Below are positions 1-10,713 of a stretch of DNA of 64,000 nucleotides, in pieces. The DNA lies in the NCBI GenBank assembly GCA_037962975.1, contig CM075676.1, positions 45,060,001 to 45,124,000 of the forward strand. The letters are read 5' to 3'. Below the pieces are notes generated by a model. The model did no database searches and was not told the origin of the DNA. It worked only from the letters and a program-made list of their open reading frames with translations. The stretch's first letter is position 1. Every line of letters begins with the position of its first letter. Source of the stretch: Clitoria ternatea (Eukaryota > Streptophyta > Magnoliopsida > Fabales > Fabaceae). The position numbers were made by a program, and so were the translations under genes.

Positions 1-1690
1 ATAATTTTTTTATATAAAAAAAAACAATAACATTAACCATGTCCAACTCCTTTCCTGAACACTCAAGCATTTTCTCTAGGTAAGCAATGCCTTCCTTAAA
101 GAGTACATCATTGCTTACACTCATAATAGTAGTAAACCACAACACATCAGACTCATTTTTACTCCCATTATCAAGCCCAAATTACATTCAAAATGACTCT
201 TACAATCAAAATGCATAATTGAGAAAAATCATAACCAAGCATAACACAACTGCTACAAGGAATACAAAACTTTCCAGGTAAAGAAAAGATGAAAATTAGT
301 CTCCACACATTTCCCACAAAGAGTAACACAAATAAGTTAACAAGCACAATTCCGGTTTTGTTTGGTTTGAATTCTATCAAAAAGTAATCTTCATCCAAAA
401 CAAACCACCTTGAGAGGACAATATTGGACCAGAAAAACCACACAAAAGATTGTCCCACATATTTGTATGCTAATTCATAAGATCATAGACTGATTTCATA
501 GAGTAACAACCTAAAAAAGATTCCAATCATACCTATGAGTCTTAAACAGACTCACGTAACCTAAGCCTTAAAGGGCTAAAGATAAAGATGATAACAACTC
601 TTGTCCTAGACAAATAACTCTCTACACTATTTAAGATCCCAGGCCTACACATTCCTTTCCCACAAGCTCATTTTAGTCATTGTTGCATTTTGTTGTATTT
701 TGTTGTGTTGATATTGAAAAAAAGTGTCTGATAACTGGATTTTAGCATTTGTTCTCCCACTCAACAATCCAATAAAAACCTTGTATTTGTCTCATTACGG
801 ATGGCTCTCCTCAAACTATCCCTAAACCACCTACCCTCATTTGAATTTTTTTAGAACACTCCCTAAATCTTTTCATCATCTTGATCCTTTCTCAAAGACC
901 TCCCACTCACCTTTCCGAACATTATCACTATATTTAGACTTTAACATTCTACCCTCACAATACTTTTCGTCTAGCAATCTCCACACCCACTTCTCTAACA
1001 AGGCATGATTGAATTTCCCCAAATCCCTTACACCCTAACCCACATGTCTCCTTGCTACGACACACTTGTTCCTATTTTACCCAAGATATTTGTTTCCTCT
1101 ATTCACCATCACCCCACAAAAGACCTTTGTATAGATGTTGACATTTTGATAACAAAAATAGGTGTTTTAAAAAATGAAAAGAAAAAAAGAAAGTAAGGAT
1201 AGTACTGATTCTACAAGACAGAGACTACCACTAAAGGAAAGATGATGATAGTTTCAAGGGGACAATTTCTTTGGAAATTTAGAAATAATAGGATCCTAGG
1301 TGTTAATTCTCCCCGGATTTAAATGACAATGGTCATCACTTATCATGATCGCGTTTAAATGCTTGAAAATATTTTAAAGGTACTAATTAAAAATAAAATA
1401 TTAAACAAATTTAAAATATTTAATAAATATAAAAATATTGAAATATTTTATTATATTATCGACACCTTTAAGATATCTGTTGGAAAAAACTTTAAAATGA
1501 TGTGTACAATATTATAAGGATGACATTATACATTCTCCTTTTGATAATCTCTACCCCAACTTTTCTATGTTAGACAAAATAAATACAATCATAAAATTTT
1601 TGCCTCTCTTTTAAATATCATTATTCCTTGTGTTTTGTATTTTTTTTCCTTCCAAGGAAACAATTTTAAAACCTTAGCTAGGCTTATTTT
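1..1690. other. Intergenic DNA, no gene recognised
   Basis: No convincing gene is present. Short open frames (for example 1005-1196 + and 171-458 -) have no recognisable domain and low-complexity or hydrophobic composition. The stretch at about 800-1130 is unusually C-rich and pyrimidine-biased on the plus strand, but I cannot assign it to a family. Confidence 0.6.
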
Positions 1691-1851
1691 AGTTAGTAAC
1701 AAGAGCTAAATACTTATTTGGTCCTCTTTATTTTAAGTTAGATCCTTAAGTAGATCTGATCTACCACTCACCCATCTAACGTATCAAATGTTCATTGGTT
1801 AATAAGAAATAAAACTAAAAATTGAAAAAATATTTTAGATGAGATTTAAAC

Positions 1852-2700
1852 TTATAACCTAGTGTATAAAAAAAGTAACCCCTCAACCACTAAATCACAT
1901 ATAAACAACAACTATTATATATATAGAATAATATTTTTTGTTACTTTATATACAACATGGATAAGGTAAGTGTATATAATAAAACATAATTTCTATAATA
2001 TATTTTTTAAATATAATAATCATAATATATTTAAATATATTTTTATTATATATTTATTAAATATATTTATTATATTTAAAATTTGATAAATATACTATGA
2101 ATAAAAAAATTTATATTTATTAAAATTATTGATATTAATATTTAATATAATTAAATATAATATTAATAAAAATAAATAAAACTACTAATATCAATATTTA
2201 ATATAATTAAATATAATAAAAATAATAAATAAATAAAATTCATAACGTTATTCTCTAATATAGTTAAATATATTATTAATAAAAATGAATCAAATTATTA
2301 ACGTTAATATTTAATAAAAATAATTAAGTATATTAAATATCAGCGTTAATATCATATTTATTGAATTTTATTTTTTTATTAATAATATATTTATGAAATT
2401 TTAAATATAATAAATATATCAAATATTTACTAACTTTATATTATTGAAAATATATTTAATAAAAATATGTTTAAATATATTATGATTATAATATCTTAAA
2501 AATATATGATATGAATGTATTTTTTATTATACACACTTACTCTATTCATGTTGTACATATATTAATAAAAAAGTATGATTTACTATTTGTATATAATAGT
2601 TGTTATTTATATACATAAATGATATTGTGGTCTGATAGTTATATAATTGTTTCTCCGTGCATTAGGTTATGAGTTGTTTGGAAAAGGATAACCTAGTGCA
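1852..2700. repeat. Long AT-rich inverted repeat (foldback-like)
   Basis: The sequence from 1852 (TTATAACCTAGTG...) reappears inverted, ending near 2670 (...CATTAGGTTAT). Matching landmarks in both arms include AACAACTATTATATA, the GTACAACAT / ATACAACATGGATA region, AAGTGTATATAATAAAA, and AATCATAATATATTTAAA. Arms are at least 200 bp and imperfect. The centre is almost pure A/T with smaller palindromes of the TTAATATAATTAA type. At the right edge TGCATTAGGTTAT (2659-2671) and ATAACCTAGTGCA (2688-2700) form a further small hairpin. A (TA)n tract follows at about 2706-2742. I see no transposase and no clear target-site duplication, so foldback element or old MITE/MULE remnant are both possible. 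Confidence 0.6.
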
Positions 2701-2705
2701 ATATT

Positions 2706-2739
<34 letters not shown>

Positions 2740-2742
2740 TAT

Positions 2743-3318
2743 GAAAATCAATAAAATTATAAAACCCACATAATATATAATTTTCAAATGATTGTTATTG
2801 TTGTTCTTTTAAACATTTTGGTCGTGTTTGTTTTTTTTTCATTTTTTAATTAGTTTTAATTACAATATTATTATTTTGTTTTCAAGTTTTAAAAATTTAT
2901 ACAGACAATAAACACAAAAAAAAAATTGTTTTTGATAATTTCAATACAAATTTTTAAAAATAAAAAAGAGGATGATAATTTCATAATTTAAATTAAAAAA
3001 ATAGAATAAAAAATAAAAACATAAACCAAACCAAAAATGGTCTCTCAGCTTTTAAATCAAATAAGGATTATTTTGTTTTCCCTAGTAGGTTCCAGGTCCA
3101 GCGAAGTGTGAACCACCCAACCCAGGACCATTAATTATCGTACAGCTCCAACCCCAATTATTTCTTTTACAGTACCACACCTAACTACCCAGCCAATTTC
3201 TGACTGAGAAATTTCCTTTTTATGTTTCGAAAAAGTTTAGAAAAATTTCTACCTCATTTAGCGTAAGTTTGAAGGGGTGATAATTAACGAAATAGTTTTG
3301 TTTGTGACAAGCATGCAG
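2743..3318. other. AT-rich sequence upstream of the MATE exons
   Basis: AT-rich DNA with A and T runs. It ends in GCAG at 3315-3318, the acceptor for the first recognisable MATE exon. No upstream MATE exon can be found back to position 1, so this is either the end of a long intron or foreign DNA at a truncation point. Confidence 0.45.
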
Positions 3319-4220
3319 TGTGAGAGTGAGCAACGAATTAGGGGCAAGAAATCCAAAATCAGCGTCATTTTCGGTGGTGGTGGTGACATCGATTTCTTTC
3401 ATAGTATCGGTAATCATAGCAGTGGTGGTGCTCGCATTAAGGGATGTGATTAGCTATGTCTTCACAGGGGGTGAAGAGGTTGCTGCTGCTGTTTCCGATC
3501 TTTGTCCCCTCCTTGCTCTTTCCATTATCCTCAACGGCATTCAACCTGTCTTGTCTGGTAATTATATACTCTCAAACCTCTAAACTTGTAATTAACAAAA
3601 TGTCACACGTCACTTAATTACATTTCATGAACTGGTGGTTGAATGAACGTGGATTCAATAACTGGTTGAGTGGTGAACTATGTAGGTGATCTGTTGGGTC
3701 AATTCTTTAATACCTGGATTTGATTACAGTTTGCTTGAATCGGTGTTTTAGTACAATTCCTGTCAACATTTTTAACAAATAACTAATAATGATGTATGAA
3801 AAGGGGTGGCTGTTGGATGTGGATGGCAAACTTTGGTTGCGTATGTAAACGTTGGTTGTTATTATGGAGTTGGCATACCATTGGGTTCGCTCCTCGGTTT
3901 CTATTTCAAACTCAGTGCTAAGGTACGTTTATGGGATCAATTAATTCTTTCAAAGGCTTTGCATATATATTGAGGATGGTGTGTATGTGTGTAGGGAATA
4001 TGGTTGGGAATGCTAAGTGGCACGCTGTTGCAAACCATTATATTATGTTGGATCACATTTCGAACGAATTGGAACAGAGAGGTTAAAGAATAAATCTATA
4101 TATAAACAACTATATAAGCAAGTGGTTTCTAATTGAAGAAAGTTTTGTTTGTAGGTTGAAGAGGCAAATAAGAGGTTGAGCAAGTGGGAAGACAGAACAG
4201 AGCCCATTGTCAAGGGCTGA
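3319..4220 (+). pseudogene. MATE (DTX) efflux transporter, 3' part only
   Basis: Four exons encode the C-terminal part of a plant MATE/DETOXIFICATION multidrug and toxic compound extrusion antiporter: 3319-3557, 3804-3922, 3995-4081 and 4155-4220 (TGA). All junctions have GT/AG sites and the phases agree, with a glycine codon split between the first two exons. The first exon starts with the family motif VRVSNELGARNP and runs through two hydrophobic segments to NGIQPVLSG. The second carries VAVGCGWQ and the third GIWLGMLSGT, both typical of MATE C-terminal helices. The tail has the basic EEANKRLSKW region. Family members are about 480-500 residues, so the N-terminal two thirds are missing from the 3.3 kb upstream. 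The visible exons have no stop or frameshift. It is either a 5'-truncated copy or a gene whose upstream exons lie beyond the window across a large intron. I cannot name the substrate. Confidence 0.85.
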
Positions 4221-5900
4221 AGCTCTTAATATAGCTTCTCCGTAACGTAACTAAGAGAATCAAGCACGACCCGACAAGCCCATTGTGCAAAAAGAGATAA
4301 AAATGCACATGTTTTGCGTGGTCGAAGGTTTAATATTTAAATTAGTAAATATATCTTTCTCCTGTTGCCTAAAATTTATTATTATTATTATTCAACAATA
4401 ATAAAAATAAATCATTAGAGAGACATAGATGACCAACCAATTCAACAAGCCTATTTCTTATGTATAGCACAACATGGTCGTCCAGTTTGGCATGACATAG
4501 ATGACCTCAGAAGCAGTCTCATGAGAATTGGTTTGCATGAAATTAGTAATTGGATCAAACACTCATTTGAATCAAAATTACATAGTAACTGTTGGGAATC
4601 AAGTTCAACCAATCAGTTTGACCAAATTGATGATTCAGTTTATTTGGAATGATTAATTCATTATTTTTCTTTTCTTTTTTTTTCCACAAAACAACTTTAC
4701 TTTTTCTCTTAAAAACATAACAAACCTTTCTTTTTATTCTCCGAGAATTAGAAAAATAACAAGTTTTTTCTTCATTAGGTTCTTACTATGTGTTTGATTT
4801 TAAAATTTTGAATCTTTAAAATATGAAATACTTACATTACACCAACAATATTATTTATTTTTTTAAATAGACCAGGTTTTGATCCATACTTTAATCAGTT
4901 TGATCATAGACTAGTTTTAATAACAGTTCTCTCGAGTCTTTTACAAATGAAAAAATGAATGTGGTGTTCAACACCTATTGTTTTATTCGTGTGTTGTTGT
5001 CGTCCCGCGTTAATAATCACTTGTGTATATAATGGCTAACTTTCTTAAAGTACGTGCAAATTCAAATAAAACCACGAAGCAAAACAATTATGGTGAATGG
5101 AGATAAATAATATTTTTTGCTACTTTAATATTCCTATTCTCTATTAATATAGACTACTACACGAATTAATTTAATGGTGTAATGTCAAAAAAAAACACCG
5201 ATAATGCAATGACCAATAATGGTGTAAAACCATCATGCAATGATTACGTGAAAGTTAATTTCTTACGCTACATGTGTGTTGATCAAGTTTAGGATTATCT
5301 TGTTTTGCCCCGTCAAATATAGGATGAGGTGGGTTTGGTCCCCTATCAAAGTCAGGCTGAAATTTTTGACTCATCCCACTTTATTAGTGAGTTGGCGGGT
5401 TACTCCCAAACTTAAAAGAAATATTATTTTACAATGTTTTTAATAGTAGATTGATGAGTTTACTCGCGTAAAAACTTATAAAATAATCAAAATTAATAAA
5501 AACCAATTAGATCATTATTTTTAAGCAAATAAGAGAATTTTAAAAATTAAAAAAACACAAAGTAATATGTTGTTGAAATGAAAAATGAGTTAGTTGTGAC
5601 ATAAGTTAAAACCCTAATAATGTGAGTACAACTCTACAAAGCACACTCGTAATAAACATTACCTGATTGAGGAAGCATGGGTTGTCTCAAGCTAAAACTA
5701 AGCTGTCTTTAATGCTAAGTTCTAACATTATTACTTATTTAAATACGAGTTGCCTATATACTAAAATTTCGGCAGAGTCTCCCTTATAAACTTGACATTT
5801 CCAAAATTTAAACCACGCCTTATTACACTTAGAAAATTTCCTACTACAGTTCAATATATGCATACTTATCAATTTATCAATACAACATATATTTAAAAAA
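4221..5900. other. Intergenic DNA downstream of MATE
   Basis: AT-rich non-coding sequence with a short (ATT)n run near 4378-4392. No domain is recognisable in any frame. Confidence 0.55.
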
Positions 5901-5910
5901 TCATCAACAC

Positions 5911-6110
5911 AACCTAATGGGTTGTGCTCTCCAGTAACAAACAACAATATACATACATAGTTCACATGCTATCAGCACACAACAACCAATATCTAATGAG
6001 CTCCACTCTCCACTAACAAACAAAAATACATAGGCAGGTAGATATTGTATATGTTACCAACACATAACCATACCCTAATAAACTTTGCACTCCACTAATA
6101 AACAATAAAC
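5911..6110. repeat. Three degenerate ~80-bp tandem copies
   Basis: A related block starts at 5913 (CCTAATGGGTTGTGCTCTCC), 5992 (TCTAATGAGCTCCACTCTCC) and 6073 (CCTAATAAACTTTGCACTCC). Each is followed by a variant of AGTAACAAACAA. Spacing is 79 and 81 bp. Similar blocks are common in LTRs, but I cannot assign a family. Confidence 0.55.
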
Positions 6111-6883
6111 CAATCATCACATCATATTATATACAACAAACAATAGTGTCAGGGACTTACCTCTCAGAAGTAGTACAATGCACGTTAGTAAAGAGGTGTG
6201 AGGGGAATAAAGATGGTCTAAAGAATCAAAGAAAACCAATCGGACAACCAGAGAAATACTAGATATAACATCCCGCCTTTTTGTTTACTTTCATTATAGA
6301 TTTATTCCCAATTTAAGTAAATCCACTAGAAAATTTTCACAAATATTTAATTCAAACGTAGATTCAGCCTTCGTTAGATTCAGAATTTTCTTGAACTAAT
6401 GTAATGTGTAAACTGATAGAAGAAAATAAGAAAATTTAAGAATTATGAAAATTATATAGGTCAAAGGGCTATCCGAAGTTACAGGTCCTGACAAGCTACC
6501 TGAGGATTATGAGCAATTCAACCTATAATTACACAAGTCAAACAAAATATGTTAAGTGGTTAAACAATAGTATAATTGATTATACAACAGGTGTAATCGA
6601 TTACCCATAACCAAACTATGTAGGAATTCATGTAAGCTATCTAGTAATTGATTTAGCAGAAAAAAACTATAGAATTATACATAAATTAGTCCTTCAGACC
6701 AACTTCCCCACACCCTATCTTACCCGTTTGATCTTCGAATGCTATAAAACTTTACGGGTACTATCTATGACTCATTTGAGATCTACTGTCGCAGTCCATG
6801 CTCAAAAGTTCTTTCAAATTGCGGAGTTATGTGGAAAATACATTTTGGTCATTTTCATGCAACTCTCATGTCAAACCCTATTA
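6111..6883. other. Old repeat flanking the Ogre insertion
   Basis: Non-coding sequence with ATAACATCCCGCC near 6267, which resembles a decayed LTR start of the TGTAACA class. TAATTGATTA, TAATCGATTA and TAATTGATTT follow within 6573-6653, a motif pair often seen in legume repeats. The sequence resumes at 37397 on the far side of the Ogre. No coding potential is seen. Confidence 0.4.
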
Positions 6884-6888
6884 AATCT
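6884..6888. repeat. Target-site duplication AATCT (left) of Ogre
   Basis: AATCT directly precedes the LTR start TGTCGTGACC and recurs at 37392-37396 directly after the other LTR's end ...GCAACA. Confidence 0.85.
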
Positions 6889-8963
6889 TGTCGTGACCTG
6901 GATCGCGGTGGGAGGCGACCGTAAAAAGAAAATAAGGTTTCCTGAGTTCCCTCCGGAAACCGTGGAGTCCCCACCAATGTTTTTAAGGTAAAACATAAAA
7001 AAAACCTAATGTGAAGGTACTAGTCCTAAATTAAGATTTTAAGTTCGGGAGTCTAATTACAGGTGGGGAAGGTATTAGCACCCCACACTGTCCGTTTTAA
7101 ACGGTTACCCTAAATTGTTTAAGTTTGAATAATCCTACTACTTTATAATTTAAACCTCTTAGAGATGCCTTATGGATTTGTTGTTGATTTAATGATTTTT
7201 AAAATTATAAAATTTACGATTAACAGGACGTCTCGTCCAAATTAATCAAGTTATCGTTAAAAGCGTGATGATTTTATTTTTACTAGTAAAAAGGATATAT
7301 ATTTTTTAAAATTTGGGCCCGACAGGAATAATTGTTCCCGCTCTTACGTATTCCCCAAGCGTTAGGGGAAATCAGGGTTACATAGTTCTTTGGGTTATTT
7401 TAAAAAATGCGATGTAGATTGAAAAATGTCTGAGATTTAAAAAATATCAATCAATAGGACGTCTCGTCCAAATTGATTTCAAGTGGTGTATTATTTTTAA
7501 AAAAAAAGGAACCTTGGGTTTTATTGATTTTTTATTATATTTTTAGAGAGAAACTTAATAATCTAGATTGATTTAAGAATGAAAGGTTTATCTAAAGACC
7601 TAGATTAACAGGACGTCTCGTCCAAAGAATCTATAAAGATATTCTAATTTTTTTATATTATCGATATTACTAAAGTGTTTTATCGTCTAAATTATTTTTA
7701 GAAAATTTAACATAGATTGACAGGACGTCTCGTCTAAAAAATCTATAAAGACCCTAAATTTGTTATCAAAATACTTTTTTTAGGTCTACGTTAATTTGGA
7801 GATTATTAAAATTTATTTTGCTCAAAAAAACTTAGACCAACAGGACGTCTCGTCCGAATTGATGTATTAACTTTCATTATCTATTGGTACTACCAAAATA
7901 TTTTGTGATCTAAAAATTAAACATAGGTTAACAAGGGATCTTGTCTAAATTAACCCTAACATAAAAATTTTAATTTTAGTCACATACCAATATTAATTTC
8001 GTTCTCTATTAATACTCTAAACTTAGTTAGTAGTAAACATTAATAAGTATTAGGTGATATTAATTATTAGAGTATTCCTGAAAGGAAAAGATTTCATAAC
8101 TTAATTTACTAGGAGACTAGGATTACATACAATCACAACAAGATAAATTAAAGAGAAAAGAAGAAGATACCTGGAGTTGTCAATTTTCAACGTTAATTGC
8201 AAGATCAATAGCTTTTACCCATTGGAGTCTCCAGATGCTATGTCTTGCACAAATTTTATATATATGTCTTTCCAAAAAAACAATATCCCTCCTAATATAT
8301 ATATTTCGTTTTGCTTCTCTGATGGTTTTCTTTCTCCTAGGCGCCTGAACCTTTTCCTCTTTTTTTTTTTCTCCTTCAACGTAAATGTGCTACCTATATA
8401 TATAGCCAATTGAAGATTTTTGTTGTTGCGTGCCTTATCTCGTTTCTGTTTTTTCCTCCCTGATCCCCTTTTTCCCTTTCTAATATATATTAAATGTAAC
8501 AAACCTTATCTAATATATATATAATTGATTTTCTTTCCTTATTTTCCATTATCCTCTTACGCAAAACTTTTATAATATATATTAAAAACTAATTTCATTA
8601 AAAAAATTTATTTTAAAGCTTTATCTCATTTTTTAATATATAGAAAGCTCTATTTCATAAAAACTTTATCTCTTTATTATTTTTTTGAAAAAAAACCCTA
8701 TCTTTTTCCTCTAATCTCTTAAAAATTGGATTCAAATTTTAGACTTCTTTCTTCAATTTGAATTTTAAAAACTTGCCTAAGATTAGCAGTTTAAAAATTT
8801 AAATTTTATGGTTCGGATAGAGATTTAAAAAAATTTGAAGTTCAAAACCCAGATTAAAAATTTGAAATTCAAACAAGCTCATTGGTTCACTTTTTCCTTA
8901 AAAATAACTCCTAAAGAAATTTATTTTTTAAAAAAATTTAAATGACAAAATATGGTAGCAACA
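6889..8963 (-). repeat. 3' LTR of the Ogre element
   Basis: A direct repeat of 35296-37391, highly similar throughout (2075 versus 2096 bp). It begins TGTCGTGACC and ends GTAGCAACA. The largest visible indel is a 13-bp block present only in the other LTR near 36275. It contains the hairpin series at 7218-7955 and a TATATATATA run at 8395-8404. Confidence 0.9.
7218..7955. repeat. Six dispersed GGACGTCTCGTCC hairpins in the 3' LTR
   Basis: Core GGACG-TCT-CGTCC occurs at 7226, 7457, 7611, 7723 (last base T) and 7843, with a degenerate sixth at about 7935. Outer arms differ between copies but pair: GATTAA/TTAATC (7218-7247), AATCAAT/ATTGATT (7449-7478), AGATT/AATCT (7602-7632 and 7714-7744), GGTTAA/TTAACC (7926-7955). 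The copy at 7835-7864 pairs imperfectly. Confidence 0.8.
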
Positions 8964-8982
8964 GGTTGCCCCTCTTTACTTT
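8964..8982 (-). promoter_or_regulatory. Polypurine tract of Ogre
   Basis: Immediately inside the 3' LTR the minus strand reads AAAGTAAAGAGGGGCAACC. The AAGAGGGGCA core is purine-rich and in the right place to prime plus-strand synthesis. Confidence 0.7.
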
Positions 8983-9039
8983 TCCCTTACTATGTTGCAG
9001 TAAGGGATATGTAAAGACTGAGCGAACTAATTTTGTTGA

Positions 9040-9965
9040 GGGCGCTTGCTTTAAAGAATGCCGTGTTTGGCGAAAAGGAAATCAAAATAGTGCCCTTTTC
9101 GGTGAAAGAAAAGTAAAATGGTGCCCTGCTCGGCGACTAGAAATTTAAATGATGCCATGCTCAGCAACTGGAAATTCGAAAGATGCCATGCTCAATGACT
9201 AGAAATTAAAAGGATGCCATGTTCGGCGACCGGTAAGTAAAAGGGTGCCCCGCTCGGCGACTGGAGATTTAAAATATGCCATGTTTGGCTTTAGGAAAGT
9301 AAAATGATGCCCCGCTTAGCAATTGAAATGGTGCCCTGCTTGGCAACTGAAAAGTAAAATGGTGTTCCGCTCAGCAATTGAAAACTTAAATGATGCCATG
9401 TTTAGCGACAGGAAAGTAAAATGATGCCCCGCTCGGCAATTGAAATGGTGCCCCGCTTAACAACTGAAAAGTAAAATGGTGCCCCGTTCGGCGACTGAAA
9501 ACTTAAATGATGCCATGTTTGGCGACAGGATAGTAAAAGAGTGCCCCGCTCAGCAACTGGAATTTTAAAAGTTGCCATGTTCGGCTCTAGGAAAGTAAAA
9601 TGATGCCCCGCTCGGCAATTGAGATGGTGCCCCGCTTGGCAACTGAAAAGTAAAATGGTGCCCCGCTCGGCGACTAAAAACTTAAATGATGCCATGTTTG
9701 GCGACAGGATAGTAAAAGAGTGCCCCGCTCGGCGGCTTGAATTTTAAAAGATGCAATGTTCGGTTCTAGGAAAGTAAAATAATGCCCCGCTCGGTAATTG
9801 AAATGTAAAATTATGCCTCGTTCGGCTATTGAAAAGTAAAATTGTGCCCTGCTCGGCTGCTGGAAAGTAAAATAGTGCCCCGTTCGGCTGCTGGAAAGTA
9901 GAATGATGCCCTGCTCGGCGACTGAAAATTTAAAATACACCACATTCGGCAACAGGAAATTAAAA
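9040..9965 (-). repeat. Tandem array of ~31-bp units in the Ogre 3' UTR, with a 179-bp higher-order period
   Basis: About 30 degenerate units of the type GTGCCCCGCTCGGCGACTG + AAAATTTAAAAT follow one another between integrase and the 3' LTR. The landmark GGAAAGTAAAATGATGCCCC begins at 9294, 9411, 9590 and (one change) 9769. The last two intervals are exactly 179 bp (six subunits). The first is 117 bp, which is 62 bp or two 31-bp units shorter. The array is clearly more GC-rich than its surroundings. Open minus-strand frames running through it repeat an AERG-like peptide, but the 31-bp period is not a multiple of three, so I do not call a gene. Confidence 0.88.
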
Positions 9966-10653
9966 TCAAGTTTGAAATCTGGGGAGAAACCTTTAGAACT
10001 GCAATCTTTATAGATTTTAGGTTTATACTCATAGGTGAAATGGATGAACAAGGTGATTTTCTCTTCTGAGCATGTATTCAGTGCGGTCTTTATGATGCTT
10101 GTCTGAGGTGCTATCAAATAACAGAAGCCTCTCACTCCCATGACTTTCCTTTTCTCTTTTTGTGAAAATAATTATCATTGCCTTATTTTATTTTGTTAAA
10201 ACACACGTTTTGTCATATTAATGAAACTCATGTATAAATGCATATTGAAAAGGTAGCACCTTTATTTATGTAGGTTGATCAAGTACCGGAAAAGACAAGG
10301 GGAAATCGGATACAAGAAACAAATGTAGTTAAAGAGTTTGATGGTAGGGGATGTAAATGGGGTTTGCAGATCTTCCAGTGAATCCCTGAGAACAATAAGA
10401 ATCTTGATCCTATATCACGATGACAAGTTTATCCTTCGATCTTGCTTCCGAGAAAGTAATTCAATTATGGTTCTTGTCCTTGTACCTCAGTTTAGTTCTG
10501 CTCTACTTGGATGGGGGATATTCAGTTACTTTGCCAAAATTTTGACCTTAATTTTTGCCTGAGCCGCCCTTTCAGGTTTTCGACTCACCAGGTCGCTCTA
10601 ATTTTTACCTAGGCCGCCCTTTCAGGTTTTCAGCCTAGCGAGCATGATTCATT
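9966..10653 (-). other. Ogre 3' untranslated region
   Basis: Non-coding sequence between integrase and the tandem array. Two ~48-bp direct copies containing GCCGCCCTTTCAGGTTTTC lie at about 10550-10597 and 10598-10645. No conserved protein domain is seen. Confidence 0.6.
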
Positions 10654-10713
10654 TATTTTGTTTTTTTTTTGTTTTTTTTGTTTTTTTTTTGTTTTTTTTT
10701 GTTTTTTTTTTGT
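10654..10713. repeat. (GTTTTTTTT)n low-complexity tract
   Basis: Runs of 6-10 T separated by single G residues lie immediately after the integrase stop codon. On the element's sense strand this is an A-rich tract broken by single C. Confidence 0.9.

Noticed and set aside
1005..1196. 63-codon frame beginning MIEFPQIPYTL
   Set aside because: Short, ends in a lysine run, has no domain and no splice context.
6728..6991. 87-codon frame spanning the left Ogre boundary
   Set aside because: It crosses the TSD/LTR junction and has no domain, so it is a chance frame.
8177..8502. Open frames in both strands of the Ogre LTR, repeated at 36601-36837
   Set aside because: They are present in both LTRs, low in complexity, and change length between the two copies. 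They are LTR sequence, not genes.
9040..9965. CRISPR-like appearance of ~31-bp repeats
   Set aside because: There are no unique spacers between units, the units abut and diverge gradually, no cas genes are present, and this is plant DNA.
9402..10141. Minus-strand open frames of 97 and 155 codons through the tandem array
   Set aside because: They repeat an AERG-like peptide only because the DNA repeats. The 31-bp period cycles all frames and the N-terminal part has no known domain.
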